Below, one piece after another: positions 10,803 through 19,079 of a DNA stretch of 64,000 nucleotides. The position numbers and the translations under genes were made by a program. The notes under the pieces are model-generated. The model had not been told where the DNA came from. It did no database searches and saw only the letters and a program-made list of their open reading frames with translations. How positions within the stretch are numbered: position 1 is the first letter of the stretch; every line of letters starts with the position of its first letter. The stretch is from Halorubrum hochsteinianum. Lineage in GTDB: Archaea > Halobacteriota > Halobacteria > Halobacteriales > Haloferacaceae. The DNA is taken from the NCBI RefSeq assembly GCF_023702125.1, contig NZ_CP098415.1:1364001-1428000 (forward strand), written 5' to 3'.

Positions 10803-10916
10803 CCGCGGCCGCCTCCACCACCCGATTGCCTCCACCACCTGACCGTCTCCGCCACCGCGGCCGCTTCCACCACCCGATTGGCTCCACCACGTGACCGTCT
10901 CCGCCACCGCGGCCGC
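10803..10916. repeat. 52-bp tandem repeat, 2.2 copies
   Basis: A 52-bp unit starting CCGCGGCCGC is repeated at 10803, 10855 and, partially, 10907. The two full units differ at only a few positions. Each contains the paired words CCACCACCCGATTG and CTCCACCAC followed by TGACCGTCTCCGCC. The array fills most of the divergent gap between the deacylase (minus) and the MBL hydrolase (plus), so it overlaps both promoter regions. Confidence 0.85.
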
Positions 10917-10959
10917 CGCGACCGCGGACGCTAAGGCCGTGGCCCGTCCATCACGTCCC

Positions 10960-11787
10960 ATGCGCGTCACCCTGCTCGGGACGGGCGACACGACCGGGAC
11001 CCCGACGGTCGGCTGCGACTGCGACACCTGTCGGACGGCCCGCGAGCGCGGGGTGTCGCGGTCGCGCTTCTCTGTCCACGTCGCCAACGAGCGCACCGGA
11101 GAGTCGCTGCTCGTCGACTTCAGCCCGGACTTCAGACAGCAGTTCCTCGCGGCCGACGTCCCCCTCCCGGACGCCGGGCTCGTGACGCACATCCACTTCG
11201 ATCACCTCGACGGGCTCGGGAACGTCTACCGCCTCGTCGACGGGCTCCCGGTCCACGCCCCGTCTGAGACCGACCCTGCGACCGACGAGAGCGTCGCGGA
11301 GACGATCCGCCGCAAGTACGACTATCTCGAAGACCGGATCGGCGTCCACGCCCGCGACCCGTTCGAGCCGTTCGAGACCTGCGGGTTCGAGGTTCGGTTC
11401 GTCCCTGTCGATCACCCCCCGCTCGTCTGTTACGGCGTCGTGATCGAAGAGCCCGAGACGGGCGCGAAGCTCTCTCTCACGGGCGACACGAGCTACGACG
11501 TCCCCGAGCGCTCCCGCGAGGCGCTCGCCGACCCGGACCTCCTGCTCGCCGACGCCATCGTCCCGGCCTCGCTCTGTGACCACCACCCGATCGGCGGGCG
11601 GCACGAGGGCCCTGACGGCGTCCCGCGCACCTTCGGCACGAAGCACATGACTCGCGAGGGCGCGCTCGCGCTCGCCGACGACCTCGACGCCCACCGGACC
11701 CGGCTCGTCCACCTCGCGCACTACTACCCGGCCGACGAGGCGTTCGAGGAACCGCTGGCGGTCGACGGCGAGACCTACGAGTTGTAG
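10960..11787 (+). CDS. MBL-fold metallohydrolase (PhnP/PqqB-like)
   Basis: At 275 residues it has the core motifs of PhnP-type metallo-beta-lactamases: MRVTLLGTGDTTGTPTVGC, a Cys pair CDCDTC that can bind a structural zinc, the metal motif THIHFDHLDGLG, and the later LTGDTSYD and HLAHYYPADEAF segments. PhnP hydrolyses cyclic phosphodiesters and PqqB acts in cofactor synthesis. Neither pathway is evident next to it, so the substrate is open. The start follows the family; upstream codons lie in the 52-bp repeat. Confidence 0.85.
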   Translation: MRVTLLGTGDTTGTPTVGCDCDTCRTARERGVSRSRFSVHVANERTGESLLVDFSPDFRQQFLAADVPLPDAGLVTHIHFDHLDGLGNVYRLVDGLPVHAPSETDPATDESVAETIRRKYDYLEDRIGVHARDPFEPFETCGFEVRFVPVDHPPLVCYGVVIEEPETGAKLSLTGDTSYDVPERSREALADPDLLLADAIVPASLCDHHPIGGRHEGPDGVPRTFGTKHMTREGALALADDLDAHRTRLVHLAHYYPADEAFEEPLAVDGETYEL

Positions 11788-11849
11788 TCCGGCGGAAGCG
11801 GTCCCGCTCGACTGTACCCTTTTGTCTCGGTAGCACTTATCACGCGTAG

Positions 11850-12938
11850 ATGGCTGCGACGGACCGACTCCGCGCCGCGCTCGACCGGCTGGAGCCGCCG
11901 CCGCGGGCGGTCGACTGGTCGCTGTTCGCGTTCGTCGTCGCCGAGGCGCTCACGGGGCTGGTCTCGTTCACGGTCGGCGTTCCCGAGGGCTGGCCGCTGT
12001 TCTGGCTCCACCGCGCGCTCGGGGTCGGTATCGTCGCGCTGCTCGCGTGGAAGCTCGCCCGGGTCCGCCGCCGCCTCACGGACCCCGGCCTCTGGAGACG
12101 CTCGACCGCGCTCTCCGTCCTCACGCTCGTCGCCGCCGTCGGCGCGATCGGGACCGGCGTCGCGTGGGTGTTCGGCGTCGACGTACGGCTCTCGTACTGG
12201 ACGCTGCTCTCAGTTCACGTCGGCTTCGGGCTCGCTCTGGTCCCGCTCGTGGCCGCGCACGCGGCGACCCGGTTCCGGCTCCCGCGCCGCGTCGATTTCG
12301 AGCGGCGACGGACCGCAGTTAGCTACTTCGCGCTGCTCGCGGCCGGCGGCGCGGCCTACCGGCTTCAGCAGGCCGCGAACGACGCGCTCGACACCGCGGG
12401 GGCCGACCGCCGGTTCACCGGCTCACAGCCCCGCGAGGGGGCGGGCAACGCCGCCTTCCCGATCACCTCGTGGGTCGCTGACGACCCCGCCCCGATCGAC
12501 CGCGACGACTACCGGCTGACGGTCGGGGGGCTCGTCTCCGACCCCGCCGAACTGACGGTCGACGACCTCGCCGCCGGCCACGAGACGGAGGCGCTGCTCG
12601 ACTGTACGAGCGGCTGGTACACGGTCCAGAAATGGGGCGGGATCCGCGTCGGCGACCTGCTGGACGCGGCCGGCGAACTCGGTGACGACGCGGCCTACGT
12701 CCGGTTCACCTCGGTCACGGGCTACCGCTGGAGCCTCCCGATCGACGAAGCCGAGGACGCCCTGCTCGCCACGCGCGTCGGGGGCGAACCGCTCTCGCAC
12801 GGCCACGGCGCGCCCGCCCGTCTCGTCGCTCCCGACCGGCGCGGCTTCCAGTGGGTGAAGTGGGTGACGCGCGTCGAGGTGCGGGCGGAGTACGACCTCG
12901 GCCAGTGGGTCGTGACGCTGGTGAGCGGGTTCGACTGA
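11850..12938 (+). CDS. Membrane-anchored molybdopterin-dependent oxidoreductase (sulfite oxidase/YedY-like)
   Basis: In this 362-residue protein, residues 1-150 hold about four transmembrane helices resembling a cytochrome b561-type or ferric-reductase-like module (HRALGVGIVALLAWK and YWTLLSVHVGFGLALVPLV). Residues about 190-362 form the Oxidored_molyb domain: YRLTVGGLVSDPAELT, the Moco-ligating Cys in LLDCTSGWYTVQKWGG, and ARLVAPDRRGFQWVKWV. Fusion of the electron-transfer anchor to the Moco domain suggests a respiratory-chain-linked reductase or oxidase facing outwards. The substrate is unknown. Confidence 0.85.
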   Translation: MAATDRLRAALDRLEPPPRAVDWSLFAFVVAEALTGLVSFTVGVPEGWPLFWLHRALGVGIVALLAWKLARVRRRLTDPGLWRRSTALSVLTLVAAVGAIGTGVAWVFGVDVRLSYWTLLSVHVGFGLALVPLVAAHAATRFRLPRRVDFERRRTAVSYFALLAAGGAAYRLQQAANDALDTAGADRRFTGSQPREGAGNAAFPITSWVADDPAPIDRDDYRLTVGGLVSDPAELTVDDLAAGHETEALLDCTSGWYTVQKWGGIRVGDLLDAAGELGDDAAYVRFTSVTGYRWSLPIDEAEDALLATRVGGEPLSHGHGAPARLVAPDRRGFQWVKWVTRVEVRAEYDLGQWVVTLVSGFD

Positions 12939-12943
12939 TCGAT

Positions 12944-13336
12944 TCAGACAAAGTCGACGATGAGTCGATCCGTGATCCCGTCCACGTCGAAGTCGGCGTC
13001 GGCCACTGCGAGTCGTTCGCCCCGAAGCGCGGCGACGCCGGCGATGTACGCGTCACGGGCGGCGAGCGGCTCGCCCGTCGCTCGCAGTTCGTCTTGAAGG
13101 GTCGCCGCCGCCCGAGCGCTCGCCGCCGACATCTCGATCACGTCGATCCAGGTCAACGCCTCGTCGATTGCGTCGAGATCCGTCTCGCCCGTCTTGAAAA
13201 CTTCTCCTTGATACACCTCGAACAGTACCAGCGGCGGGGCGACCGCCCGCTCGTCGGCGTGTAACTCGACGTATTCGACCGCAGCGTCACGTCCCGCGAG
13301 GTAGTCAATGAGGACGCTACTGTCGTACAGCGTCAC
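12944..13336 (-). CDS. vapC: VapC-type PIN domain ribonuclease toxin
   Basis: This 130-residue PIN domain nuclease has the first catalytic Asp in MTLYDSSVLIDYLAG, an acidic residue in LFEVYQGE and later Asp residues in AARDAYIAGVA and VADADFDVDG. VapC toxins cleave tRNA or rRNA and are held inactive by VapB. Its start overlaps the antitoxin gene (13333-13336), as expected of a coupled pair. All four acidic positions seem intact, so it is probably active. Confidence 0.88.
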   Translation of the reverse strand: MTLYDSSVLIDYLAGRDAAVEYVELHADERAVAPPLVLFEVYQGEVFKTGETDLDAIDEALTWIDVIEMSAASARAAATLQDELRATGEPLAARDAYIAGVAALRGERLAVADADFDVDGITDRLIVDFV

Positions 13337-13545
13337 CGCGAGTCGACCCCGCGTTTCATCTCTCGACGCTTAGCTCGCGCACGTTCCGCCGCGTCGGTCC
13401 CTTCCCACAGGCCAGCACCCGAGCGGACGTTTTCACGACGTTCGCGGAGCAGCCGCGTCAACAGCTCGTCGAACGTCTCGTCGTCTCCCTTGAGCGACGC
13501 GAGCGCGGCGTGTGTCTCCTCGTCGACGCGGATACTCTTGCTCAT
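13333..13545 (-). CDS. vapB: VapB-type antitoxin (DUF217 family)
   Basis: This 70-residue ribbon-helix-helix-type antitoxin has the family start MSKSIRVDEETHAALASLKG followed by DETFDELLTRLL. A charged C-terminal half would wrap the toxin. ATG 13545 is chosen; the six-codon longer form (MCIRNC...) would cover the repeat sites. It precedes and overlaps vapC. The AT-rich upstream repeats fit an autorepressed operon. Confidence 0.88.
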   Translation of the reverse strand: MSKSIRVDEETHAALASLKGDDETFDELLTRLLRERRENVRSGAGLWEGTDAAERARAKRREMKRGVDSR

Positions 13546-13576
13546 ACAGTTCCGTATACACATCTGTATACAATAT
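13546..13576 (-). promoter_or_regulatory. vapBC promoter with TGTATAC repeats (probable autoregulatory operator)
   Basis: On the minus strand TGTATAC occurs twice, separated by a few bases (13554-13575), with a weaker CTGTATG just before the ATG. GTATAC is self-complementary, so each site is also a small dyad. The AT-rich run ATATTGTATAC probably includes the TATA box. Repeats covering the promoter are the usual binding sites of VapBC complexes; direct binding is inferred. Confidence 0.5.
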
Positions 13577-13609
13577 TGTTTCGCCGGTCGACGCGCTCGT
13601 CGTCCGATG

Positions 13610-16075
13610 TTACTCGTACTCGCTCCCGACGACTTCGCGGATGCGCTCCGCGGTCACCGGGCCGACGCCGTCGACCTCCAGCAGGTCGTCCTCGGGCGCG
13701 GTCATCACGGCCTCGACCGTGCCGAAGTGTTCGAGCAGGGTGCGCGCGGTGACCGGGCCGATGTCGGCGATGGAGGAGACGACGTACTCCTGCTGTTCGG
13801 CGCGGGTCTTCGTCGTCTTCTCGCCGTGGACGCTCACCTCGCGGTCGCGCGTCTCCTGTTCCCGTTTCGCGACCGTCGCGAGCAGTTCGGTGGTGTCCTC
13901 CTCGCCCTCAGTCCGGAGGACGCTCACGTCGAAGTCGACCGCGAGCGACGCGAGCGCGCCGCGGATCGCGTTGGGGTCGATGTCGCGCTGCCCGTAGAGG
14001 TTCGTCCCCTCGACGACCATCACGGGGCGGGCGTACGCCCGCGAGAGCTCGCCGACCTGCTCGAACATCGAGCGGTCGGAATCGAGCATGGAGTCGACGA
14101 AGTCGGCCGCGGACTTCCGCTCGACGGCGACCCGGTCGGAGAGCACGTAGTCGCCGACCGCGAGCGTCTCCAGCCGCGTGACGAGCCCGTCGCGCGTCGA
14201 GAGGTCCTTCGCGATCGAGGAGTCGAGCTCGCGCTGGTCGACGACGACCTCGACCCCGTCGTCGACGCCCGCGGTCGCGACGACGCCGTCGTCGTCATTA
14301 TCGTCGTCTTCGCCGGTCTCCTCCTCGGCGGTCTCCTCGCCGTCGCCTTCCGCTCCGTCCCGGGCTTCGGCCGCGAAGTCCGTGAGTCCGGCGTCGGTCT
14401 CCCCGTCGCCGCCGGACTCCTCGCCCGCGTCGTCCGCCCCCTCGTCGACTTCGGCGTCCGCGTCGTCGCCCTCGCCGTCGGATCCCCCGGAGAACGCGTC
14501 GAGGCCGGCCTGCCCGTCGTCGCCGACGGTCTCCTCGATGTCGTCGGTCGCCTCCTTCAGCTCGGCGAGCTGGCTCGCCATCTCCTTCTCGCGGCGGCGC
14601 GAGATCCAGAAGAACGCCTCGTCGCGGGTGTCCTCGGCCATCAGGACGACCACCTTCCCCTCGGCCTGCCGGCCGGTCCGCCCCTTGCGCTGGATCGAGC
14701 GGATCGCGGTCGGGACCGGTTCGTAGAAGCAGACCAGATCGACCTCGGGCACGTCCAGCCCCTCCTCGGCGACGCTCGTGGAGACGAGCACCTCGAACTC
14801 GCCGGCCTTGAACTCGTCGAGCGTCTCCTGCTGCTGTTTCTGGCTCATCCCGTCGGAGCCGTCCTTGTCGCCCTGCCCGACGAACTTCCGCACGTCGAAG
14901 CTCGCGGAGAGGAACTCCACGAGCGCCTCCGCGGTGTCGCGGGACTCGGTGAACAGGATGGCGCGCTCGCCCTCGTTGATCCCGAGCGTCTCCGCGAGCA
15001 GGATCCGGGCCTTCGAGAACTTCGGGTGGAGGCCGTCGAACGACTCCGCCTTCCGCATCGCCTCGCGCACCTTCGGGTCCGCGACCATCCGCTGGCTCGC
15101 CTTCGACGCGCCCGACGACCTGGCGGCCTCGCGCTGGCGCTCGAAGTAGCGCCGGACGGACTCGACCGACTGCGTCTCGACCAGTTCGGTCGCGCGCCGG
15201 AGCTTCATCACCTCGGCGTGGGTGGACATCCCCTTGTACCCGTCCGACTGGTCGTTGTCCATCATCTTCTTCAGCTTCCCCCGCATCGCGTTGAGGTCCT
15301 TCTGTGACAGGTCGGGGTTCGTCGTGTTCGTCACGCCGAGCGACTTGAGCTTCTCCAGCCGGTCGGTGATCACCTCGTTGAGCGCGTCGCGGATCGCGAG
15401 CACCTCGTCCGGGAGGGTGACCTGCTCCCACTGGACGTCGGTGTCGTGGGTGTACTCGTCGACGTCGGCGTCCTCCTCGGTCATCACCTCGACGTTGACC
15501 AGCCCGAGGTTCTCACAGACCGTCTCGATCTCCTCGGTGTCGCCGCCGGGCGAGGCCGACATCCCGGTGACGAGCGGGTCGGCCGCGTCGGCGTGGTAGC
15601 GCTCCGCGATGTACACGTACGCGTAGTCGCCGGTCGCGCGGTGGCACTCGTCGAACGTGAGGTGGGTCACGTCCCGCAGCGAGATCCGGTTGCCGACGAG
15701 GTCGTTCTCGACCACCTGCGGGGTCGCGATCACGATCCGGGCGTCGTCCCACAGCGCCGCGCGGTCGTCGGGCTTCACGTCGCCCGTGAACACGACGACC
15801 TCGTCGTCGGGGATCGAGAGCGCCTCGCGGTAGAAGTCCGCGTGCTGCTGGACGAGGGGTTTCGTGGGGGCCAAAAAGAGCGCCTTCCCGCCCGCCTCGT
15901 GGAGCCGTTCCGCGGTGACGAGCAGGCTGACCGTCGTCTTGCCGAGGCCGGTCGGGAGACAGACGAGGGTGTGTTCGTCGGCGGCGGCGTCAGCCAGCTG
16001 GAGCTGGTAACGGCGTCGCTGTAGGAACCCGTCGACGAGCAGGTCTCGGTCGATCCCGGCGGCTTCGGTCGCCAT
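13610..16075 (-). CDS. hef: Hef helicase/nuclease (XPF/FANCM family)
   Basis: This 821-residue Hef protein processes stalled replication forks. The N-terminal SF2 helicase (about 1-510) has Walker A LPTGLGKT, DECH box, GMSASP motif III and the motif VI run IQRKGRTGRQAEG. An acidic, non-conserved linker of about 90 residues separates it from an ERCC4 nuclease domain with VERKSAADF. Two C-terminal helix-hairpin-helix motifs follow (SIADIGPVTARTLLEHFG and LLEVDGVGPVTAERI). Length and order are as in haloarchaeal Hef, and all catalytic motifs look intact. Confidence 0.95.
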   Translation of the reverse strand: MATEAAGIDRDLLVDGFLQRRRYQLQLADAAADEHTLVCLPTGLGKTTVSLLVTAERLHEAGGKALFLAPTKPLVQQHADFYREALSIPDDEVVVFTGDVKPDDRAALWDDARIVIATPQVVENDLVGNRISLRDVTHLTFDECHRATGDYAYVYIAERYHADAADPLVTGMSASPGGDTEEIETVCENLGLVNVEVMTEEDADVDEYTHDTDVQWEQVTLPDEVLAIRDALNEVITDRLEKLKSLGVTNTTNPDLSQKDLNAMRGKLKKMMDNDQSDGYKGMSTHAEVMKLRRATELVETQSVESVRRYFERQREAARSSGASKASQRMVADPKVREAMRKAESFDGLHPKFSKARILLAETLGINEGERAILFTESRDTAEALVEFLSASFDVRKFVGQGDKDGSDGMSQKQQQETLDEFKAGEFEVLVSTSVAEEGLDVPEVDLVCFYEPVPTAIRSIQRKGRTGRQAEGKVVVLMAEDTRDEAFFWISRRREKEMASQLAELKEATDDIEETVGDDGQAGLDAFSGGSDGEGDDADAEVDEGADDAGEESGGDGETDAGLTDFAAEARDGAEGDGEETAEEETGEDDDNDDDGVVATAGVDDGVEVVVDQRELDSSIAKDLSTRDGLVTRLETLAVGDYVLSDRVAVERKSAADFVDSMLDSDRSMFEQVGELSRAYARPVMVVEGTNLYGQRDIDPNAIRGALASLAVDFDVSVLRTEGEEDTTELLATVAKREQETRDREVSVHGEKTTKTRAEQQEYVVSSIADIGPVTARTLLEHFGTVEAVMTAPEDDLLEVDGVGPVTAERIREVVGSEYE

Positions 16076-16127
16076 CGCCGGTGCTTCGCCGCCTTCGGCC
16101 TAAAGCCTTCGCGAAGCGGGGTGAAAG

Positions 16128-16232
16128 TTATCTGTCCCCGGAGCGCTCCTCTCGGAATTCCTCCGGGACGTCCTCGTCGACCAGCTGCGCCCACTCCGCG
16201 AGCCGGTCGCCGGATCGTGTCTGCGCGCTCAT
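16128..16232 (-). CDS. Small 34-residue protein upstream of hef
   Basis: A 35-codon frame on the minus strand encodes MSAQTRSGDRLAEWAQLVDE followed by DVPEEFREERSGDR, with TAA at 16128-16130. It is highly charged, probably one amphipathic helix, with no membrane segment or cysteines. A GTTAATA TATA-like stretch lies about 30 nt before its ATG, and hef begins 52 nt after its stop on the same strand. Codon composition matches the neighbours. It may be a real microprotein or an upstream leader frame of hef. Confidence 0.5.
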   Translation of the reverse strand: MSAQTRSGDRLAEWAQLVDEDVPEEFREERSGDR

Positions 16233-16387
16233 CACGCGACGGATCTCCGTGGTACGTATTAACGCTTACCCCTATTCTACACGATTTAGCATCGGTCGGC
16301 GCGGAACGACCTCCCTTCGCCGCGCCGCGACCCGCGCCCTCGGCCGCGACTCGCACGCCTTTTACCGCTCACGCGCCTCCGGCCGGC

Positions 16388-16828
16388 ATGAGCAACCTCG
16401 ACGAGTTCCTCGCGGGCGAGCGGCTCGACGACGTGGTCTTCTACGTGAGCGACGCGTACCTCGACGACGACTCCCGGCTCCGGAGCGTCGGCACCGAGGT
16501 CGACGGCGGCGTCCGGCTGATCCTCGACGGCGAGACCGGCCGGTCCGCGTTCCAGGCCGGTACGGGCATGGGCGCGATGGAGTTCGCGAAGACGGCGATG
16601 GGGGCCGAAGGCGAGATCGCGCGCTCGCTCGACGACGGGGCGTGTCCCTTCGCCGCGGAGAACCCCGACGACGACCACGGGATCCGGTTCGTCTTCGCGT
16701 TCGCGGAGGCGCAAAACGAGGAGGTCGGCGGGCTCTACGCCGAGGGCGACGTGGTCCACGCGTACGCCCACTGTACCTGCGGCGAGAGCTACTCGCACAA
16801 GTGGGTCGTCGGCGACCGCGACGACTGA
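16388..16828 (+). CDS. Haloarchaeal conserved protein (DUF5807-like)
   Basis: A 146-residue protein starting MSNLDEFLAGERLDDVVFYV. The C-terminal part has a Cys/His cluster (HAYAHCTCGESYSHKWVVG) that may bind a metal, plus one earlier Cys in DDGACPFAAENPDDDHG. It looks like the haloarchaeal family known only as DUF5807; this is recognition by pattern and not certain. It is soluble and acidic. Its last codons and stop are the first unit of the 20-bp tandem repeat that follows. Confidence 0.75.
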   Translation: MSNLDEFLAGERLDDVVFYVSDAYLDDDSRLRSVGTEVDGGVRLILDGETGRSAFQAGTGMGAMEFAKTAMGAEGEIARSLDDGACPFAAENPDDDHGIRFVFAFAEAQNEEVGGLYAEGDVVHAYAHCTCGESYSHKWVVGDRDD

Positions 16829-16945
16829 AAAGCGGCTGCGACGACTGAAAAGCGGCTGCGACGACTGAAAAGCGGCTGCGACGACTGAAAAGCGGCTGCG
16901 ACGACTGAAAAGCGGCTGCGACGACTGAAAAGCGGCTGCGACGAC
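16817..16945. repeat. 20-bp tandem repeat, six copies, spanning a stop codon
   Basis: The unit ACGACTGAAAAGCGGCTGCG repeats without change from 16821 to 16940 (six units), followed by a partial ACGAC. The first unit contains the last GAC codon and TGA stop of the upstream gene, so the array is made of copies of that gene's 3' end. Units are not a multiple of three and have no spacers, so this is neither a coding repeat nor CRISPR. It fills the gap to the convergent acyl-CoA ligase gene. Confidence 0.95.
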
Positions 16946-16975
16946 CGGGCCCGCAGAATCCGGGCTACGACGCCG

Positions 16976-18628
16976 TCACTCGGCGTCGGGCGCGTCGTCC
17001 TCGGGGACCGCGCCCTCGACGAGCGACTGGTCGCCGTACTGCTCGCGGAGGTCCTTCTTCGAGAACTTCCCGGTGGCGGTCTTCGGCACCTCGTCGATGA
17101 ACTCCACCGCGTCCGGCAGCCACCACTTGGGGTACTCCTCGCGGAGGCCGGACTCGATCCGGTCGACGAGCTCCTCGCGGTCGACGCCCTCGGCCACGAC
17201 GACGAACGCCACGGGGCGCTCCTGCCAGCGCTCGTGGGGTACGCCCACCACGGCCGCCTCGCTGACGCCGTCGTACGCCATGATCGCGTTCTCCAACTCG
17301 ACGCTGGAGATCCACTCCCCGCCCGACTTGATCACGTCTTTCGTCCGGTCGACGAGCTGCATGTAGCCGTCCTCGTCGACGGTGACAACGTCGCCGGTCT
17401 TCAGCCAGCCGTCGACGAACTCCTCCTCGTTGGCCTCGGGGCGCTTGAAGTACTCCTTCGTGACCCACGGCCCGCGGATGCGCAGTTCGCCGAACGCCTC
17501 GCCGTCCCACGGGATCTCCTCGCCGTCCTCGTCGATGACCTCGAACTCCAGCCCCGGCGCGACGAGCCCCTGCTTCGAGCGCTTGTTCACCTGCGTCTCG
17601 TAGTCGGCGTCGCGGAGGTCGTCCTTGAGGTGCGAGACGGTGCCGATCGGCGACAGCTCCGTCATGCCCCACGCGTGGAGCACCTCGACGTCGCGCTCGT
17701 CGTACCACTCGACCAGCGCCTTCGGCGCGGCCGCGCCGCCGATGATCACGGTGTCGAGCGTCGAGAGGTCCACCTCGTTACCCTCCTCGATGTACTCGCG
17801 GAGCCCGAGCCACACCGTCGGGACGCCCGCGGAGACGGTGACGCCCTCCTCCTCGATCAGCGCCGCGAGGTCGGCCGGATCCGGCGAGGGACCGGGATAG
17901 ACGTGCTTCGCGCCCGCGGCGGTCGCCGTGAACGGCATCCCCCACGCGTTGACGTGGAACATGGGGACGACGGGCATGACCACGTCGGAGTCCTCCATCG
18001 GGATCCCCTGCGGCGTCTGGGAGGCCATCGTGTGGCTCCACAGCATCGACTGGGTGTACTCGACCCCCTTCGGCTTCCCCGTCGTGCCGGAGGTGTAACA
18101 GAGGCCGGCGGGCTGGTCGCCGTCGAGGTCGGGCCAGTCGTACTCGGTCGAGTGGTCCGCGATGAACTCCTCGTAGGCGGGCGCGTCGAGCGCGTCGATC
18201 CCCTCCGATCCCATCGCGACGAAGTCGACCCCCTCGAACTCCTCCGCGCCCTCCGCCGCGCCCGCGATCTTCTCCGCCAGCGACGGGTCGACGAAGATGA
18301 TCTCGTCGTCCGCGTCGTCGACGATGTACTGGATGTGTTCGTCGGGCAGCAGCGGGTTGATCGTGTGGAGCTGCGCGCCGGTGTTCGGGACGCCGAAGTA
18401 CGTCTCGAAGTGCCGCGTGTTGTTCCAGCAGAACGTCGCTACCCGGTCGCCGCGCTCGATCCCGTGAGCGTCCAAGGCGTTCGCGAGCCGCGCGGTTCGG
18501 TCGGCGTACTCGGCGTACGTGTGCCGCGTGCGCCCCTCGTGGGTGCGCGAGACGATCTCGGTGTCCGGGTACAGTCGTTCTGCGCGCCACATGAACGGTC
18601 GCAGGGTCTGAGCGTGTCCGCCTGGCAT
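16976..18628 (-). CDS. Fatty-acyl-CoA synthetase (AMP-forming acid-CoA ligase)
   Basis: This 550-residue member of the ANL superfamily activates a medium- or long-chain fatty acid to its CoA thioester through an acyl-AMP. Motifs seen: P-loop YTSGTTGKPKGVEYTQ, the A5 region LHAWGMTELSPIGTVS, and hinge/A8 YMQLVDRTKDVIKSGGEWIS. The catalytic Lys near the C-terminus is in ATGKFSKKDLREQYG. The start MPGGHAQTLRPFMW at 18628 fits the family. A 10-bp palindrome ACCACGTGGT (18638-18647) lies just before the start. Confidence 0.93.
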   Translation of the reverse strand: MPGGHAQTLRPFMWRAERLYPDTEIVSRTHEGRTRHTYAEYADRTARLANALDAHGIERGDRVATFCWNNTRHFETYFGVPNTGAQLHTINPLLPDEHIQYIVDDADDEIIFVDPSLAEKIAGAAEGAEEFEGVDFVAMGSEGIDALDAPAYEEFIADHSTEYDWPDLDGDQPAGLCYTSGTTGKPKGVEYTQSMLWSHTMASQTPQGIPMEDSDVVMPVVPMFHVNAWGMPFTATAAGAKHVYPGPSPDPADLAALIEEEGVTVSAGVPTVWLGLREYIEEGNEVDLSTLDTVIIGGAAAPKALVEWYDERDVEVLHAWGMTELSPIGTVSHLKDDLRDADYETQVNKRSKQGLVAPGLEFEVIDEDGEEIPWDGEAFGELRIRGPWVTKEYFKRPEANEEEFVDGWLKTGDVVTVDEDGYMQLVDRTKDVIKSGGEWISSVELENAIMAYDGVSEAAVVGVPHERWQERPVAFVVVAEGVDREELVDRIESGLREEYPKWWLPDAVEFIDEVPKTATGKFSKKDLREQYGDQSLVEGAVPEDDAPDAE

Positions 18629-18830
18629 ACCTCTCACACCACGTGGTCGGGAACTATGAACGTTGTCATGATTGATCGGGATGGTCCTTCGGGGCCGCGG
18701 CTTCCAGCGATTCACTCGGAATATTCGGTTCCTGCGGCCTGAGCGATGTTAATCGACACTCGCCGCCGAAGATCCAATCGCCCGGCTATCCGCGACTGGC
18801 CTCGTTGAGGTCGACTCGTGAGCGAACCCG

Positions 18831-19044
18831 TCGAAGCCCCGCACAGCCTCACGCCTCCCCAGCCTCGTCGGCGGTCCTCCGCTTCGCTTCGGACCGCCGA
18901 CTCCAGCGAGAATCGGAGATTCTCTGGCAGCGAGGGACACGGTCCCTCTGGCAACCGGGCTTCGCCCGACTGCCCGTGGCACGTCGCGCCACGCTGTCGC
19001 CCGTGCTGACTCGCGGCGCTCCGCGCAGCTCGCAGGCACGCGCC
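18831..19044 (-). repeat. Dispersed three-hairpin element, copy E (rearranged)
   Basis: In this 214-bp variant the left terminus CGAAGCCCC is joined directly to the CACAGCCTCACGCCTCCCC segment, so the first hairpin is missing. The central stem is perfect (GTCGGCGGTCC with GGACCGCCGAC). Between it and the right end lie extra small hairpins (GAGGGAC/GTCCCTC, CGGGC/GCCCG, GTGGC/GCCAC) absent from other copies. The putative sense (minus) strand begins 36 nt after the metX stop. The remainder of 18629-19079 shows no gene. Confidence 0.75.
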
Positions 19045-19079
19045 ACCGCTATACTCCCGTTCCCTCGAACGACGCTTCG

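Noticed and set aside
16817-16945. CRISPR array
   Set aside because: The repeats are directly joined with no spacers and no cas genes are present; it is a simple tandem repeat.
18638-18647. Palindrome ACCACGTGGT before the acyl-CoA ligase gene
   Set aside because: Ten-base palindromes of this composition are expected by chance in GC-rich DNA, and no second site or regulator supports an operator.
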